Positions 37,173 through 50,300 of a DNA stretch of 64,000 nucleotides are shown here, one piece after another. Location: assembly GCF_021155765.1 (NCBI RefSeq), contig NC_060110.1, positions 21,040,001 through 21,104,000 on the forward strand, read 5' to 3'. A program made the position numbers and the translations under genes. Each line of letters begins with the position of its first letter. Within the stretch, counting starts at the first letter, position 1. The notes under the pieces were generated by a model, which saw nothing but the letters and a program-made list of their open reading frames with translations, was not told the DNA's origin and did no database searches. This stretch comes from Diprion similis. Lineage: Eukaryota; Arthropoda; Insecta; Hymenoptera; Diprionidae.

Positions 37173-37433
37173 ATGGCAAACCGTTCGGGTCAAAACGCAA
37201 ACTTTTCACCATACTTTGGTTTTTATACTGTTGCAGTTTGCGCACTTTGGACATTCGGAGAGACACTTTCCTGCGACCAATGCGGTCGCGAGTGTGTAAA
37301 CAGTTGTGGAACCCGACAGTTCAGGGCCTGCTGCTTCAATAACTTGAAGAAAAGGGTACCGGATGTTGGACTTAAGCTTTGGGTAGGCCCGCCGAGACAT
37401 ACGGGCCATTTACATCTCGTCTATGACGCATAG
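37173..37433 (+). CDS. trissin: Trissin neuropeptide precursor
   Basis: A single-exon ORF of 86 aa. Residues about 13-33 are a hydrophobic signal segment (YFGFYTVAVCALWTFGETLS). Immediately after comes a six-cysteine peptide with spacing C-x2-C-x3-C-x3-C-x6-C-C (CDQCGRECVNSC, then GTRQFRACCFNNL), closed by the dibasic cleavage site KKR. This cysteine spacing and the CGxEC/ACCFN motifs identify trissin, the three-disulphide peptide ligand of the insect trissin receptor. Downstream of KKR is a 25-residue tail of unknown use. The ATG is the first Met after an in-frame upstream stop. The precursor is shorter than the roughly 108 aa of Drosophila. Expressed by neurons or endocrine cells in other insects. 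Confidence 0.92.
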   Translation: MANRSGQNANFSPYFGFYTVAVCALWTFGETLSCDQCGRECVNSCGTRQFRACCFNNLKKRVPDVGLKLWVGPPRHTGHLHLVYDA

Positions 37434-38841
37434 ACTGAGGTGTTTTTTTCTGCTCTTCAAGATCCACGAGCATCCCAGTCTTAACGATTCATCGAAACGA
37501 CAAAATTCTGATCTACAATTTACGGGCTAATCTTACGACGAAAATTTATTTTTCACCTCGAGATTCAATGTGATTATTTTCCAACTTCTGTTAGATGGTC
37601 ACTCTTTTCAAAAATTTTCATCACATGCCATTTTTTTTTTATTCACAGTGTCCTTTTTTTTTGTTTTTTTTTTTTCTATCACGCGCAGAGTTGTTTTATT
37701 TGTTGATGAAATGATAATTGGAAAAAATGTATTCCACGAATTTCATTATTTTATTTCTTCTACTCTAAATCGCACATCTTGTATTTACTGTCGTTCAATT
37801 TTGAACTTGAAGTTATATTTTGTTACTTACTGTGTGATTATTAATCTACAAGCATATAATATACAGTTTATTCGAAAGATTATGAATAGACAAAGAGAGT
37901 GATACAGTGATCAAAACCGTAAATCTGATGAAACACCTTGATTCCAATTGATTTGAAAATGTTTCATATTTAAATACATACTTTGTGATCCTAGACCGAG
38001 CATATACATACAGTTTGTAAAATATGTATCATGTGAAAGAAAGTATAAAATATAAAACTAACAAATGGATGCATAATCTTCGAAAATATTGATGAATTTA
38101 TATGGAAATACGTATAATTAACGCGAGTCTCAAATGATTTCTCGTAGTTCCTTACAAAGTACATAAATGTACTATCAAGTACTTGTATCTAGTTGGCAGG
38201 ACGAAACTATTACAACGGAATCGATAAGAATGGCAGCAGACGAAATCGGTTGAAAGTTTTAACGAAGTACTTTTTTATTTCGCAACAAGAATTTTTTTTA
38301 TGTACAGTTTTAACCATTATTGCATCAGATTATACGACGATAACAGTGTTAGGCGAGATCGATCTTTCCTTGAAAGAGCTCGGTACCGTTTTATTTACTT
38401 TGGATTTTTCCCCGCAAGCGGTTTTAGATCGAACCACAAATGTAAGTATAACGGCTGTCTTATTCTTACTCATTTATTTTTTGAAGTTGTTGTTTTACCG
38501 TATTTGGAATAATGTTTTTTGCACGGTAATGACCGGTTGAAAATAAATTTATGCGCTTGACTTATCAAATTACTTACATCATTCCCAATTGGGCATAATG
38601 GTTGATAACTCGAACTTTTTTTAAAAGTAATCCAAACGTTTTGGAAAATAATCCAAAATTTTCCCGAGACAATTTGGCCGAAAAATGACAGTCTTTTTTC
38701 GAGAAATTATGCAGAAATATCGGATTCTTCCGGAAAGTTTCGTATTCTAGATTAAAATTTATAAATTATAATATTTTAGTTATGCATTGCAGTCGAGGTA
38801 TAAATATCACACGTCGTCAAAGAGCAGATGTAAACACGAGT
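37434..38841. other. AT-rich spacer between trissin and NEPRO
   Basis: It probably contains the 3' UTRs of the two convergent genes. A 115-codon plus-strand frame (38193-38540) is hydrophobic and AT-driven and is not supported as a gene. Confidence 0.5.
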
Positions 38842-40736
38842 CTAATCTACTTTAGTTACTAAATTTTGTTTACGATGACGAGATCTTTTAATCAATATTT
38901 TTTTCTTTATCCCATCGGAATTGTCAAATTTGGTTTGTTTTTTCACTTTCTTTTGAACATTCTTTAGCTTTGCTTTTTCTTCTCGTATTTTCATTTTATT
39001 TACACTTTTAGACGATAGTTCGAGTAATTTTTTTGCCTGTGATTTGCGAAGCTTTTTCTTCTGTTTTTTAGAAATCGGTGCAGAAATATCTACAACCACT
39101 TCAGATAGTCTCAACTTTTTCGACTTAGATTTTACCGACGTGCTTTCACGATTTTCGGGATTTCTTTCTTGAGATGATGTGTTTTCAATCTTTCGTTTCA
39201 AATTCGGCTTTTTCTTCATTTTTTTTCCAATATTTCCAACTTCTATGGTGAGATTCTGCTTAAAGGTTTCACGATCTATTGACACTGAAAAAAAGATTGA
39301 AGTATTTCCGATTGATGTACAGCCTCATTCACAGTACAACGATAATTTAAAACGATAAAATAAAAAGAAACAGATCATACTTCCGATGTCGTCTGCGGTA
39401 GGCGGTATTTTGTATTTTACTGTAGGAACTTTATTCTCGTGTTGAGGAATCTCATTTTCTTTTGTCAGTATGTCGTCAGAGGCTTTAATTGACATTGAGG
39501 TTGATTCAAAGTCTTGGTCTTCAATCCTTGAATCGTTTGGATCGTCAATCTGCGCTTTTATCAGGCCAAATATGGTTTCCTTTCCATCATCCTTTAATGG
39601 AACACTGCAAAACAATACTGATTGAATTATAGGATATAGCTATTGAGTTGTTGATAGATGCGATATGATACAACGCAGTTCTATTACCTATCCGTGACTT
39701 GATCGAGCCATGGTAAATCAAGCCAGGTTTTCAAATTCTCTGGAAGCTCATTATTCTTAGGAAGCCAGGTAGGGCCAACTGGCTCGAATTGATTGACATG
39801 CTCGAATATATTATTGTACCATGAACAGCATCTCTTGAGCAAGTACCTTGATAAAAACCTATCGAAACATTGAAATATCCGAAATATAATACAAACAAAA
39901 ATTAGTAAATCTTCGGATGTACACATATTTGCCAAACTGTTAGCGGGTCTTTACTAGTCGTCGTAGAACAAACATAATTGTTAAAACCTCTCCTCCGGCT
40001 TACCAAACTCTGCTTATGACGGCATAGGCAACGACTGAAATAGTCCAAGCATGTCCAATGGTGATTCTAGCATTGAAGAACCGTGCGGCTGATCTAGCGA
40101 CACTTTCAACTCGGCACATAAGTTTGGCGAAGCCTTGAGTTCTCACTAAAAGGTATTCAACCATTTGTTTGGTTGGTAAGTTGATGGCAAGACCGTCAAT
40201 CTCGACACAGTTTCTTACGTCTTTGAATTCCTTTAGCAAGTTTATTTCCAGGTAATTCAGAAGGGCTCTGTTCACCTTCTCCATATTCTTCATACCCTTG
40301 TCGTTGCGGAATTTACTCTTCATTCGATATATCAATCGACTCAGTACTGCCGCTTCTGTGTGCAATACATCTTGCGAATTAAGATCTTTGATCGCAGCAT
40401 CTAACGCTGACATGAACTTAGACAGATCTGAAATTATATTTACATGATTCGTGAGCATTTAATAAGGATTTAGAAAAATAAAGAATGTCATTGTTAGTAA
40501 AAAACGTAATAGAATAGAAATAAAAAGAATTTCTACGGTCTTGGATTCACAGAGTAGTTCGAGGCTATCGGATCAGTGATCAAAAATTTGAAAGTAAATT
40601 AGGTTTTAGGTTATGTTGAAGGTAAGAGTTTTATATTAGATGTGATTTCAAGTATATTACCAATTGAATGTCTACTCGTGTTCCATACGTTCATCATCGG
40701 ACGTTCCAAGTTCTTTTTATTCCATTGAATTTCCAT
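38842..40736 (-). CDS. NEPRO: Nucleolus and neural progenitor protein homologue
   Basis: Exons: complement of 40736-40661, 40427-40004, 39858-39688, 39604-39381 and 39284-38842, 1338 nt, 445 aa; all phases close. The N-terminal half matches the NEPRO domain by layout: an opening WNKKNLERP, then AAVLSRLIYRMKSKFRN, LLNYLEINLLKEF, LPTKQMVEYLLVRTQGFAKL, and the hydrophobic end ISVVAYAVISRVWFLSRYLL, followed by LPENLKTWLDLPWL. The C-terminal third is strongly Lys-rich (KKMKKKPNLKRK; SKKQKKKLRKSQAKK), fitting nucleolar localisation. Human NEPRO acts in the nucleolus and is linked to RNase MRP. On the minus strand near 40810-40820 is AAAATGGCAGC, a YY1-like start-site motif, so transcription probably begins there; that ATG opens only a tiny frame. 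The capu 3' end is about 640 bp upstream. Confidence 0.8.
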
Positions 40737-41374
40737 GTTTACTTCATAAATTGCATAATTAAATGTAATATGTCAATTAAAGAACTTCTTTGCTTATCTT
40801 ACAATGGGCGCTGCCATTTTCCTTTCACGCGTGAAGTGTTACTCGCGCCTGGTGAGTGGCAACCGGTACTCAGGCGGCGCGGTTTATTCAAAGTGCCAAT
40901 TTTCATCTTATTCTTATCTCCTAGTTTTCAGCTTATTTTTTTTTTCGACTGAAGACGCGTACGAAAGTTTAATTCAAATACCATAATCCCACAAATTTCG
41001 TCCTCATCTTTTTGTATAAAACGCGTTTATTAAATCCTCATCTCTCAATCAATAAATATGTATTTACAATTTTTTATGTACAATTTAACAGCATAACTTT
41101 AGAGCAATAGAAATAACAATTAATTTGAGAGCAATACCTTACAGTGTGAATAGTTTTTACAATTGTATAAATAGTTCATAGAGCGGCTCCCTTGATATAT
41201 ATATATATATGTGTATATATCAGACTGTGATGCACTTTTGGCAATATTCGGCAAGATAAAATTGTTCGTTTTCGTTTTTTCATACTTACGTTCAGATAGC
41301 TTATACGATAATTGGAATGCAGAATTGAATTTATTAAACTCTTCATATTTAATTATATCTGTGTGCTTATGCAG
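40737..41374. other. Short spacer: NEPRO 5' end and capu 3' end
   Basis: It holds the NEPRO promoter/5' UTR (YY1-like AAAATGGCAGC on the minus strand at 40810-40820; an AGGTTTTAGGTTA word lies inside the first NEPRO intron) and the capu 3' UTR. The two genes are head-to-tail on the minus strand. Confidence 0.5.
41026..41031 (-). terminator. Candidate capu poly(A) signal
   Basis: AATAAA on the minus strand, about 345 bp past the capu stop and about 200 bp before the proposed NEPRO start site. Confidence 0.4.
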
Positions 41375-44300
41375 CTACTGTTTTTTCGCGAGTTTTTGAA
41401 TTCTAGCTTTCAATCCCGTGTTGCCCTTCTTCACCTTCTCCACTTGTCGTTTTTCCTCGTATTTTTTTCTCGCCCGTTCACGACGCTCCTTAGCTAATCG
41501 TTGCTGCTCCTTTTTCCATATATCCTACAAGATTAATAAATCAGAACAATTCCAAGAAATAAAGCACCACGCTCCACGGTTTTAAAACTTCGAACCGAAA
41601 GCGCGTACCTTGAAGTCTTTACAAAAACTCAGCCACAGTACGAAGAAATCATGGGGATCAGCCGTATCTAGTGTCGCACCCTTGGGCACGTACTGATAAA
41701 ACTGCATAACAACTTTGAATTTAAGTCTAGCCTCCTGCAAGCCTTCCTTTTCATTGGCAAGGTCGATTACAGCTTTGCCAAGGAACAGCTCCATCTTCTC
41801 CTTGAAGGGTCCCACGTTTTCGGGATTCGAATCAGCAACCATTTTGTACTTAACGTTGCAAGCTGTAAGAAACAAAGTTTTTTTTCACGTTATTCTTTCG
41901 GTTGCAATTAAAAAAGCTGACGTCTACTCACCTTCCAATTCCTTTCCAAGTTTGTCCAACTCCTTAGTCAAGTCCTCGAAATTGATGGTAGCGGCTGCTT
42001 CCACGTCGGCTGGTTCCGGAACTGGCAGCGGCAAAGGTTCATCGAGGTTCTGACATTCTTCCTGTGCCAACCTGGCCCTCACCACGTAGTGGAGCAAGGT
42101 CACGCCGGGTGCCTTCGACTTGACGTCTTTTAGTTTTCCCAAAATCTCGAGGCCGAATCCGTCGGCCTGTCCACGCATCCGGTTACCACCGTTCATGTAA
42201 TTCCCTAACGTCAATATCAGCGCCATTACTTTTTTCAACGAGTTTGAATTCCGGAGGTATTCGCAAATTGACCTAAGGTTCGTTAGTTTCGAAGAGAGAC
42301 TCGATATCGCGTCCTGGAACTCTGACTGGAACATCAGGCAGGCTATTCTCTCAGCAAAATGTGGTATGGATGATAGTTGTTTGAGAAACTTTTCAGGCCT
42401 GTCAAGTGGTATTTCAGGATGGGCTTCTTCGTGAGCAGTTATGTCTTCGAGCTCTTTAGGCGACGGTCTCTGGAAAGTATTTAAATAAGTTTCAACTTAC
42501 ACGGGTCACTTTGATAATAACGGAATGAAATTTGAATCATTTTGGAGTATGTTTTGGTACCTACAACTTCGTAAATTTGTTTCAAAGCCTCCAAGTTCAC
42601 AACGGCCGTGTCGAGGGTGTACACAGCATTCTCTACTTCGGAGAAATCAACATGCAAACTTTTCTCCAATATTCCAACCATTTTGGATCTTTTACTGTCT
42701 AATATTTTGGCAGGTTGAATTTTCGACGGTTTATCCGCCTCGTCTTTTTTCTTTGTCGGCTTACGGTCAATTACTTGGCGTGAAAATAAGTCTGAAAACT
42801 CTGTCATGTCCAATGATTTTTCTTCTTCTATTTGTGCCCACAGCGGAATCTGTGCAGAGAATTTTATGGATGAATGTTTTATCAGTTTATAGCAACTATT
42901 TTCATTACCGATAGATAATAATTGACTGATAGTTAAACTGTTTGAATCTACAAAAATTTAGTTAAACTCGATGTTCCCATCAAATAATAAATGCTATATA
43001 AATCAAAAATCTACAATAAAAAGTATCCTTTCTTCACCTGCGTAGGAGAATCTGGACTAACATCCTGCTTCTGCGTCATCGTTACGGGTACTAGTATTCT
43101 CGTCCAATACAAGGGTTTCATTGGCACCGCTGGATTCAATGGCTCTTTCCGTAAAGCTAATGGATGAAAATGAATATGAAAAATGAAGATCAATTGCACA
43201 CTTCCCAAGAGTTCTATTACAAGTATTCTCTACCCAGGTTGATAACTTAATAATAAGACTTACTCGCTCTTCCTGGAGGATTCCATCCACCAGCGGGAGG
43301 TACAGGAAATGGCTTTGGGCTACTTCCTCCTAGCGGTGGAGGTGGTGGTATCATTCCTCCTGGAGGTGGTGGTGGTGGTGGTCCACCCATACCGGGAGGT
43401 GGAGGTGGTGGAGGCGGACCTGCCATTCCCGGCATCGGAGGTGGTGGTGGTCCCACCATTCCAGGCATCGGAGGAGGTGGAGGACCCAACATTCCCGGCA
43501 TCGGAGGTGGTGGTGGTCCCATCATTCCTGGCATCGGGGGTGGTGGAGGAGCCAGCACTCCCGGCATCGGGGGTGGAGGAGGAACTGTCATCTCAGGCAT
43601 CGGAGGTGGTACTGGCCCCGCCCCCATTTCTAGCATTGGAAGAGGCGGCGGCGGCGGTGGAGGAGGAGGACCAGCAGCCATTTCCGATGTTGCCAATTGT
43701 TCTCCATCGAATATTGGAGGTGGAGGCGGAGGTGGAGGTGGAGGTGGTGAAACTATCGGTTGATCAGCCGGCGGTGGAGGTTCAGGCATATCAGGTATAG
43801 GAGGTGGAGGTTGAGGTTGAGTCACTGGATTTTGAGGTATCTGATCGTCCACCGGGCTTTCGATGGTCTTCAATTTAGGCGCCACTGAATGAGATGTAGG
43901 TTCTGGGACTTCAGAAAGCAGGTTGTCGGATGTTTTATTAGCGGGAGATAGTGGTGGGCCAGTGACCATGTCATTGACGGTCTCCACGATCGTGGGTTCT
44001 TTGATAGCATCATTGACAGGATCCTTGAGAATCAAAGCATCTGTGGACTGCCTAGAATCGTTGGCCATCTCCAAATTGTTTATTTCCTCCGTAAGCTTAG
44101 TCATATCCGCGCTAATCTTGGCCAGAGAAAAGTCGAGATTCGTATTTTCGATGCTGGTTTCGTCCTGTATTTTCATATCGGTAAATCTTCTCGCAAGGAT
44201 AGAAAGTTCCGGATTCTTCCCGTTCTCCACCATCGGCTTCGCCTCAGGTGCGGCAGTGCCGCTTTCCTTCGGCGACGAAAATCCTTGGGGATGATGGTCT

Positions 44301-47300
44301 TCGCTCGTCCACTGATCAAGCGACGTCTCGTTCTCAGAAATGGGCGACAATGTCAAAGCTCCTGGCATTCCGTCATATCTGGAGTCCTCGAACCTCTGAG
44401 AAAAGGACTTTTCCGAGGATTCCAGCGAGCCGTCAATCGGACTGGCTGTGAATCTACCACTTTCCACAAAGCTCTTCGTCGGCGATAGTTTCTCCGGTGA
44501 TGTCTGGGTTGCTTGACCCATCGCCAATTTCTCGTAGCTGTTTATCAGCCCTCGTAATCGCGTCACCTCGCTCCGTAGTGCGCTGAGTTCTTCCTCAAGA
44601 CGACGCATGTTTTCTGGCGACCAGCTTTCACGTCGCAACTTACCCGGGCTTGTTATCACCGGCAGCGGAGATTCCTGGTGTGACCACTCGTACATCAGGT
44701 CTGGCTGAATACATGAACATAATTATTCAGCGGAAAAATGTTAAGTTTTCACGAGAAGGGTAGGTACTTGAACTGCATCTGGATCACTTTCTTACCGTGA
44801 AGTTAACGTCCTTTGACGCAACCCTGTCTGATAGTGGTTTAAGAACTCCGGCGGCAACCAGGTGGGCACAGACCGTGGAACCGAGTTTCTTCTGATCACC
44901 TTCCGTCAGCTGGTGTCTCAGGTGATCCGGTAGCCCGGCGACGAGCCAGTTCATCAGGTGTTGTCCTGTACAGCGAGAAGCAACAGTGATTAGGAACGGG
45001 ACGGAAAAATTCATTTTGGAGCTGTGATGGAGGACGGTGAAGGGCTGATTGGAGAGTGACGACAAGTCTCTTTGGTATTCAAACAGCTGCTTCGTTGTTC
45101 GGTTTCAAATTTTCCGCCAAAGTCCTTACAACGGTTACTCCAGCGGTTTTTGATGGCGTATCTAATACCTCGACTCAGATCGATTCTAGTTAGTAACAGT
45201 ATACGTCTAGCGCCTAAATGATGCGCCTGTGTCAGTCCGACACTGTATTACAACACGAACGCGATACCGGTAAAAAGTTTATTGATTGACACTCACTTCT
45301 CGAAATAAACACTCGTGACTTGAATTCAGTTGCTGCATGTTTCGTAAAAAAAGGCACGGAATAAAATTTTTTATATCAGTGGCCGATACCGAGGCCTAAC
45401 TTTGATGTTTGTAACGAATTTTCTAAACTACATTTGAACAATGGAGAAGTTGGTACCGCGGTGGAATCATCTTCCGGTATCATCGAATGATATGCATATT
45501 TTTTGTCACCTCGATTTGGTAAGAAAAACTGAAGCCGATGAATTTCAACCAACAGTGTATAAAACTGTCAAGTATGGTAGCTTTTTTACCTCATCCTGGA
45601 GCCAGACACGCCGCGGGAAACTCGCCGTTCGAAACAGACTTTTAACTGCGATAGAATCCGGCCGTTTACGGCAATGTGGGAGATCTGGGACACTGCTTGG
45701 ACCACGTGACGCATTCGACTGTTTCGTGTAAACGTCACGTGCCCCTTGTCATATGTATGTTCCTACATCTATACATACATATACTGAGGCATTTATGTAC
45801 TTGTGTGATGGTAAAAGCGAACGTTATCCTGTATCCTATTACAATACCAACACATTTGTAATGCTGCTTGCGTTGGTCTTTACATATGTAGGTACTGCTC
45901 CATGAGTCGATAGGTGAACAGGGTGGCCTACGCACAAAGACGTTTTTAGTCACCGTCTATCTTTTGCTTGGCCAGGTGGGCAGTTAGTGTGGGTCCCTTA
46001 GGTCCTTGGCTAGCCTGCGGAACATGGTTCGCTGTGCCATTTCACCTTTAATGATTCGATATCGGGCTATAACACAGCGAGGTTCACGCGTTCTGATATC
46101 GCTAATCAAACCCTCTTCAAAGTTCTTGAAATGATAGAATTTATTGGGAAAGAAACGTTGAAATGTATGGAGGATCTGTCAATGCCAAAGTCCAGGATTA
46201 TCGCAGATTTACCTTTCTTTTTAGATTTATATAGTGACTGTAGGAGTGCTTAGCGGTGAGATTTAGGCCAGTGTATTTCAATTCATGACAAGTCGATAAT
46301 GCGGTTTCAACACTTTTATCGTTTATTGATTGATTTTACGATACGACCATGTTTCGGAGCGTAATGGCCTGAATAGCTGGGGGATAGTTGATGCAGACGT
46401 CGATATGGATACCTTTACGATTTATACTTCTAAAACAGTACCGATACTTTGAATGTAAACTTTGAAGTGAGTCATGAAGAATCGGAGCTTACTTTAAATT
46501 TATAACCTTCGCTAATTATACGCTCAAGAAACATCTCAGAAGTCTTCAACGAAAGTAATTACGGTTGAATCGAGAGTAAGAATTGTCTTCAGGTGATCGA
46601 GGATAGTAATTGTGAGAACGATGAAGTCGAAGACGGTGCTGCGGTGAATTGGAAGGATTTTTCATTCAACGGTTATATGTAGTTTTATTGGAGCTTTACT
46701 CTTGATGTCACCAAATGAAAAAAGTGACATAATGAGATTAACCAGAAGCTCAATGTTGAGCTGACTTGAAGAGAGTGTGTAAATACTAAAACGAAGTTGT
46801 GCAGCGTGTTAACAAGATAGTAAAAAATCCTTAAACCGACCTTCTCTGCTTTTAAAACCACGAGCGAAAGTGTCATCGGCCATAGTTATCGTGGTGAGAA
46901 CCTTGGTGATGTTCCTTGCACCGATGTCCTCAATATTTTTTAAGAGTTTGAATTCCAGGTGAACTTCCTGGAGGATGACGTCCGACTTTTCTCGTAATTC
47001 ATTTTGCTCTATTATCTCCCCATTCTTCCTAGCAAAGTCTAGGTCTTCAGCTCGTGTTTTTGTCCTAAAGATTCCTAGGTTCCAATGATCCAAGAAACCA
47101 GGATGCATCAGCATCTGTCTACGACTAACGCGGACGCGGTCCTGTAGAAGGGGCGTCAGCATAGTCGTTTCAACCGGCATCACGCACATCTTATTCGGAA
47201 GCCCTTTCACCTTCATCGATAAAATCTATGTTCACCTCGAAGAGGGCGGATTCTTATAAGTGCCCATCGTTTTCCTCAGCTTGGTTATTAAAATTCGCAA

Positions 47301-50300
47301 AACTGTTCAGATCTCACCCTTGAATCACAGTATCCAATGAGTATTACAGGGGCGTATACATCTCGGTGATAAGAGAAAATTCCATGAGTTTATCTCTACA
47401 GCCGTATAAGTTTCACCGGTCTGATCTCGTTATCAACAATTAACAGCGAGTGTGTCGTTCGGCTGACGATGAACCAGACGACAACGCTGTGCTACTGAGT
47501 AACAATTGCGGATGATGAGCCGGCAGTTTGCCAATCGCGACAGTGTGGCCGACGAAAGAGTGCAAGGAAATCGGGCAAGTTCATTGCTCCAGAAGTTCCT
47601 GAACGAACTTACTTTCAAGGTCGGACTGAGATTAGCTGAGCTTATCGCCGGTAGATTACATTTCACCTTATCAGTGACGTTTGCCCAAGAAGTGGAAAGG
47701 TGTCATCCACTGCACCGTTATTATGGGTACGTAGTACATTCCATGGAAGCCCCGTGTCACGATAAACATTTCTGTGCACCGCACACACTCCTGGTCCATT
47801 TTTCACCATATAACTTATGAATCCGTCAGCAGACTGTGTTAAATAACCACTCTCTCAGTCGTTTGCGTATTCATTTATTCAGTGTCGTGATAATTAGACA
47901 CGTGACGTGTCGTGAACACTTTTATTCCTGTCTGAGGTGTTGCTCCTCGTCGTCTGTGGATTTCGCAGACGCTCTAACGACGCGCTGGGAAAAACTTCGT
48001 CTGAAGAGATATACTGGCCCGTTAATTACTTGGAGCTCAAAATGATCAGCTTCTACGACATGTGGTTCGGTACTAAGGCACACCCGCTCTGGCATAACGC
48101 TTATCAACCTGTTACCGTTATCAGACTGTTAAGATGCCGTTTGTTATTACAGGCAACCTGTTCCTACTATATATAAGTGTTATGTGTCCACAATGACGGG
48201 GTTCAGGAAATAAAAATGGGAAACATGCATTAATTCACGTGGTGGGTGGGTATTTGTCGATTCCAATATCCCGACGTTTTTTTCTTACTCTTATGTTTAC
48301 TAAATCGATTCACTCGCAACTTGGCATCGAATTTGAGAAAGATTTTATCGTGTGACTTGATTGTAGACATGAAAAAGCCGAAAGTTTTTTTACTTTTTAT
48401 TCATAGTACAACGTGGAATGGAAACTCACCTTCAAATTTTTCGTACAACCGGAAGTCAAGCTTCTCTGGAACGAATCTGGGCCTGTTGTTGGAACGTCCT
48501 TCGACGGTGGCTCGGTCCAGGGTGAGGCTGGCCACTCGTCGCAGAACGTTACTCTCAGTTGGGAGTGATTCATTAGCACTGTGACGTCGGGGTGAAGTTT
48601 CGGATGTTGGTGTCGCGGCGTTGAGCGTCGATCCTGGAAATGTTACAGAGGCCGCATGAGTCCTCCTGGACTTCCGTTTGTACCAGACCATCTTGTCGAA
48701 TGGAATGGGAAGGGATGGAAAACGGGATGCGAAGATGATAAACGCGGGAAGCACTATCCGTTTTCTTCCTGTCAGTCGCAGTCCAAGTGTCGGTTCGCGA
48801 ACACAAATCAAGCAGCATGACAATGCTGGTGTTGAGTTCGCTTATTTTTCGCTCACTGATTCAGTCCCATAGAAGACACAAAAGACAACGGAAAATTTAC
48901 TGGCACCGAGGAAACCGACGCGACGTGATGCTACGCCATCGACGACCAAGAACCGACTGATGTGTCAAGGACTGTTTTTATTTGCACATCGTGACGACTA
49001 CGAAGGATTAAGGTAAGCTGTGAAAATTAGGGAAGTTGTGTGAACTCAATGAGTGAGTCTAAACCGACAGACAGTGTTCTGCCCACCCTTGCTTTCGACT
49101 TTGCCTATCAATCGTATCGAAAACAGAGGACGAGTCACTTGGGCATAATATTTATATGCAGTTTGAACGCTTATCTTTGAAACTTGCCGTGTTTTCCTTG
49201 TGGAACGAGGTATATAATAGATGCGCTTATTCATGAGCTAGTCGATGACGCGACGGGCTTTAAGTCGATCAATTAGTGTAATTTCTTGCTAATTATGAAG
49301 CGTCGCCAATTTATCTTATTCAATTGAACCAACTTTTCTGCTGAATACAAAGTGACGTAATGTTTGCACAGGAATTTCTGAGATCACGTTTATAATGTTT
49401 AATGTCATGTTAAGTTGATAAAAGAAAAGTGGTGAAAAAATTGGACGAATGCTTCATAATTATTAATCCATTAAAAATTTGTAATGGAATAATGAAAGAA
49501 TCGACTAATGAATGTCTAATGAATGTTTTTTCTTTCTATTTCATTCAAGCACACCTATGAGAAACTTCAATCACGCTACGTAAATTATAGTTTAAAAGAC
49601 CGTCTGGCACGAGAACTTTACTGAGGCAAGGCACCGTTTGCGACGTACGTTACATGGAGCGAGGTTACAGGTCACGATAAGCAACAAGTGTGCTGTGTCC
49701 ATGAATGACGGAACTGTTGGATGATATTGGACTTGTTTTCAGTGTCTGAGTAGCAACGTGGCCATAATCGCATCTTTGGTGGAGATTTCGGCAATATCGA
49801 GACGAACGGTTTAATTGAATTAAAAGCAATCTACATTTGACAAAAAAAAATTATCCATATATTTTCGAATTGAAAGTCATTTGTCTCTTGTTTTGTCTCG
49901 ATTGATGAAATTAAAAGGAAAAAAAAAAAATTACGTTAATGATTTTCTTACACGTTTGATTGATTCTGACCGTTCAACGATCGGTGAGTAATTAATGTAT
50001 GAATATATTATAATCGTCGACGCGTCGCTCACGTATGTACTCATATGCGAAAACAGTTAGCAGGCCCGCAACAACGTCAGCGGAAAGATTCGTGTACAAG
50101 AAGCAGAAGGCAATTATTTTTATAAGAGCTTGCTAATTAGGCGAGAGCTGAAAAAGCCGTTTCTTCCTAACGGATTTTTTTCACACGCGCGGGTGTAGTA
50201 ACGTCATAACATTCGACTCATCTCGATCAATGCACAATTCTTCGAGTATTTACTGCGTATAGACTTATTTTTTTTTATATTTAAAATAAAACCTGAAACG

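Noticed and set aside
38193-38540. 115-codon plus-strand hydrophobic frame
   Set aside because: AT-driven Phe/Leu/Ile composition and no homologue recognised; likely chance near the trissin and NEPRO 3' ends.
45441-45731. 96-codon plus-strand frame in a capu intron
   Set aside because: No recognisable motif and no supporting splice or promoter context; kept only as a note.
45919-45928. CAGGGTGGCC resembling the TIR terminus
   Set aside because: No matching right terminus or target duplication found, and similarity stops after ten bases.
47506-47820. 104-codon plus-strand frame in a capu intron
   Set aside because: Unrecognised, with an overlapping minus-strand frame of similar quality; coding cannot be supported.
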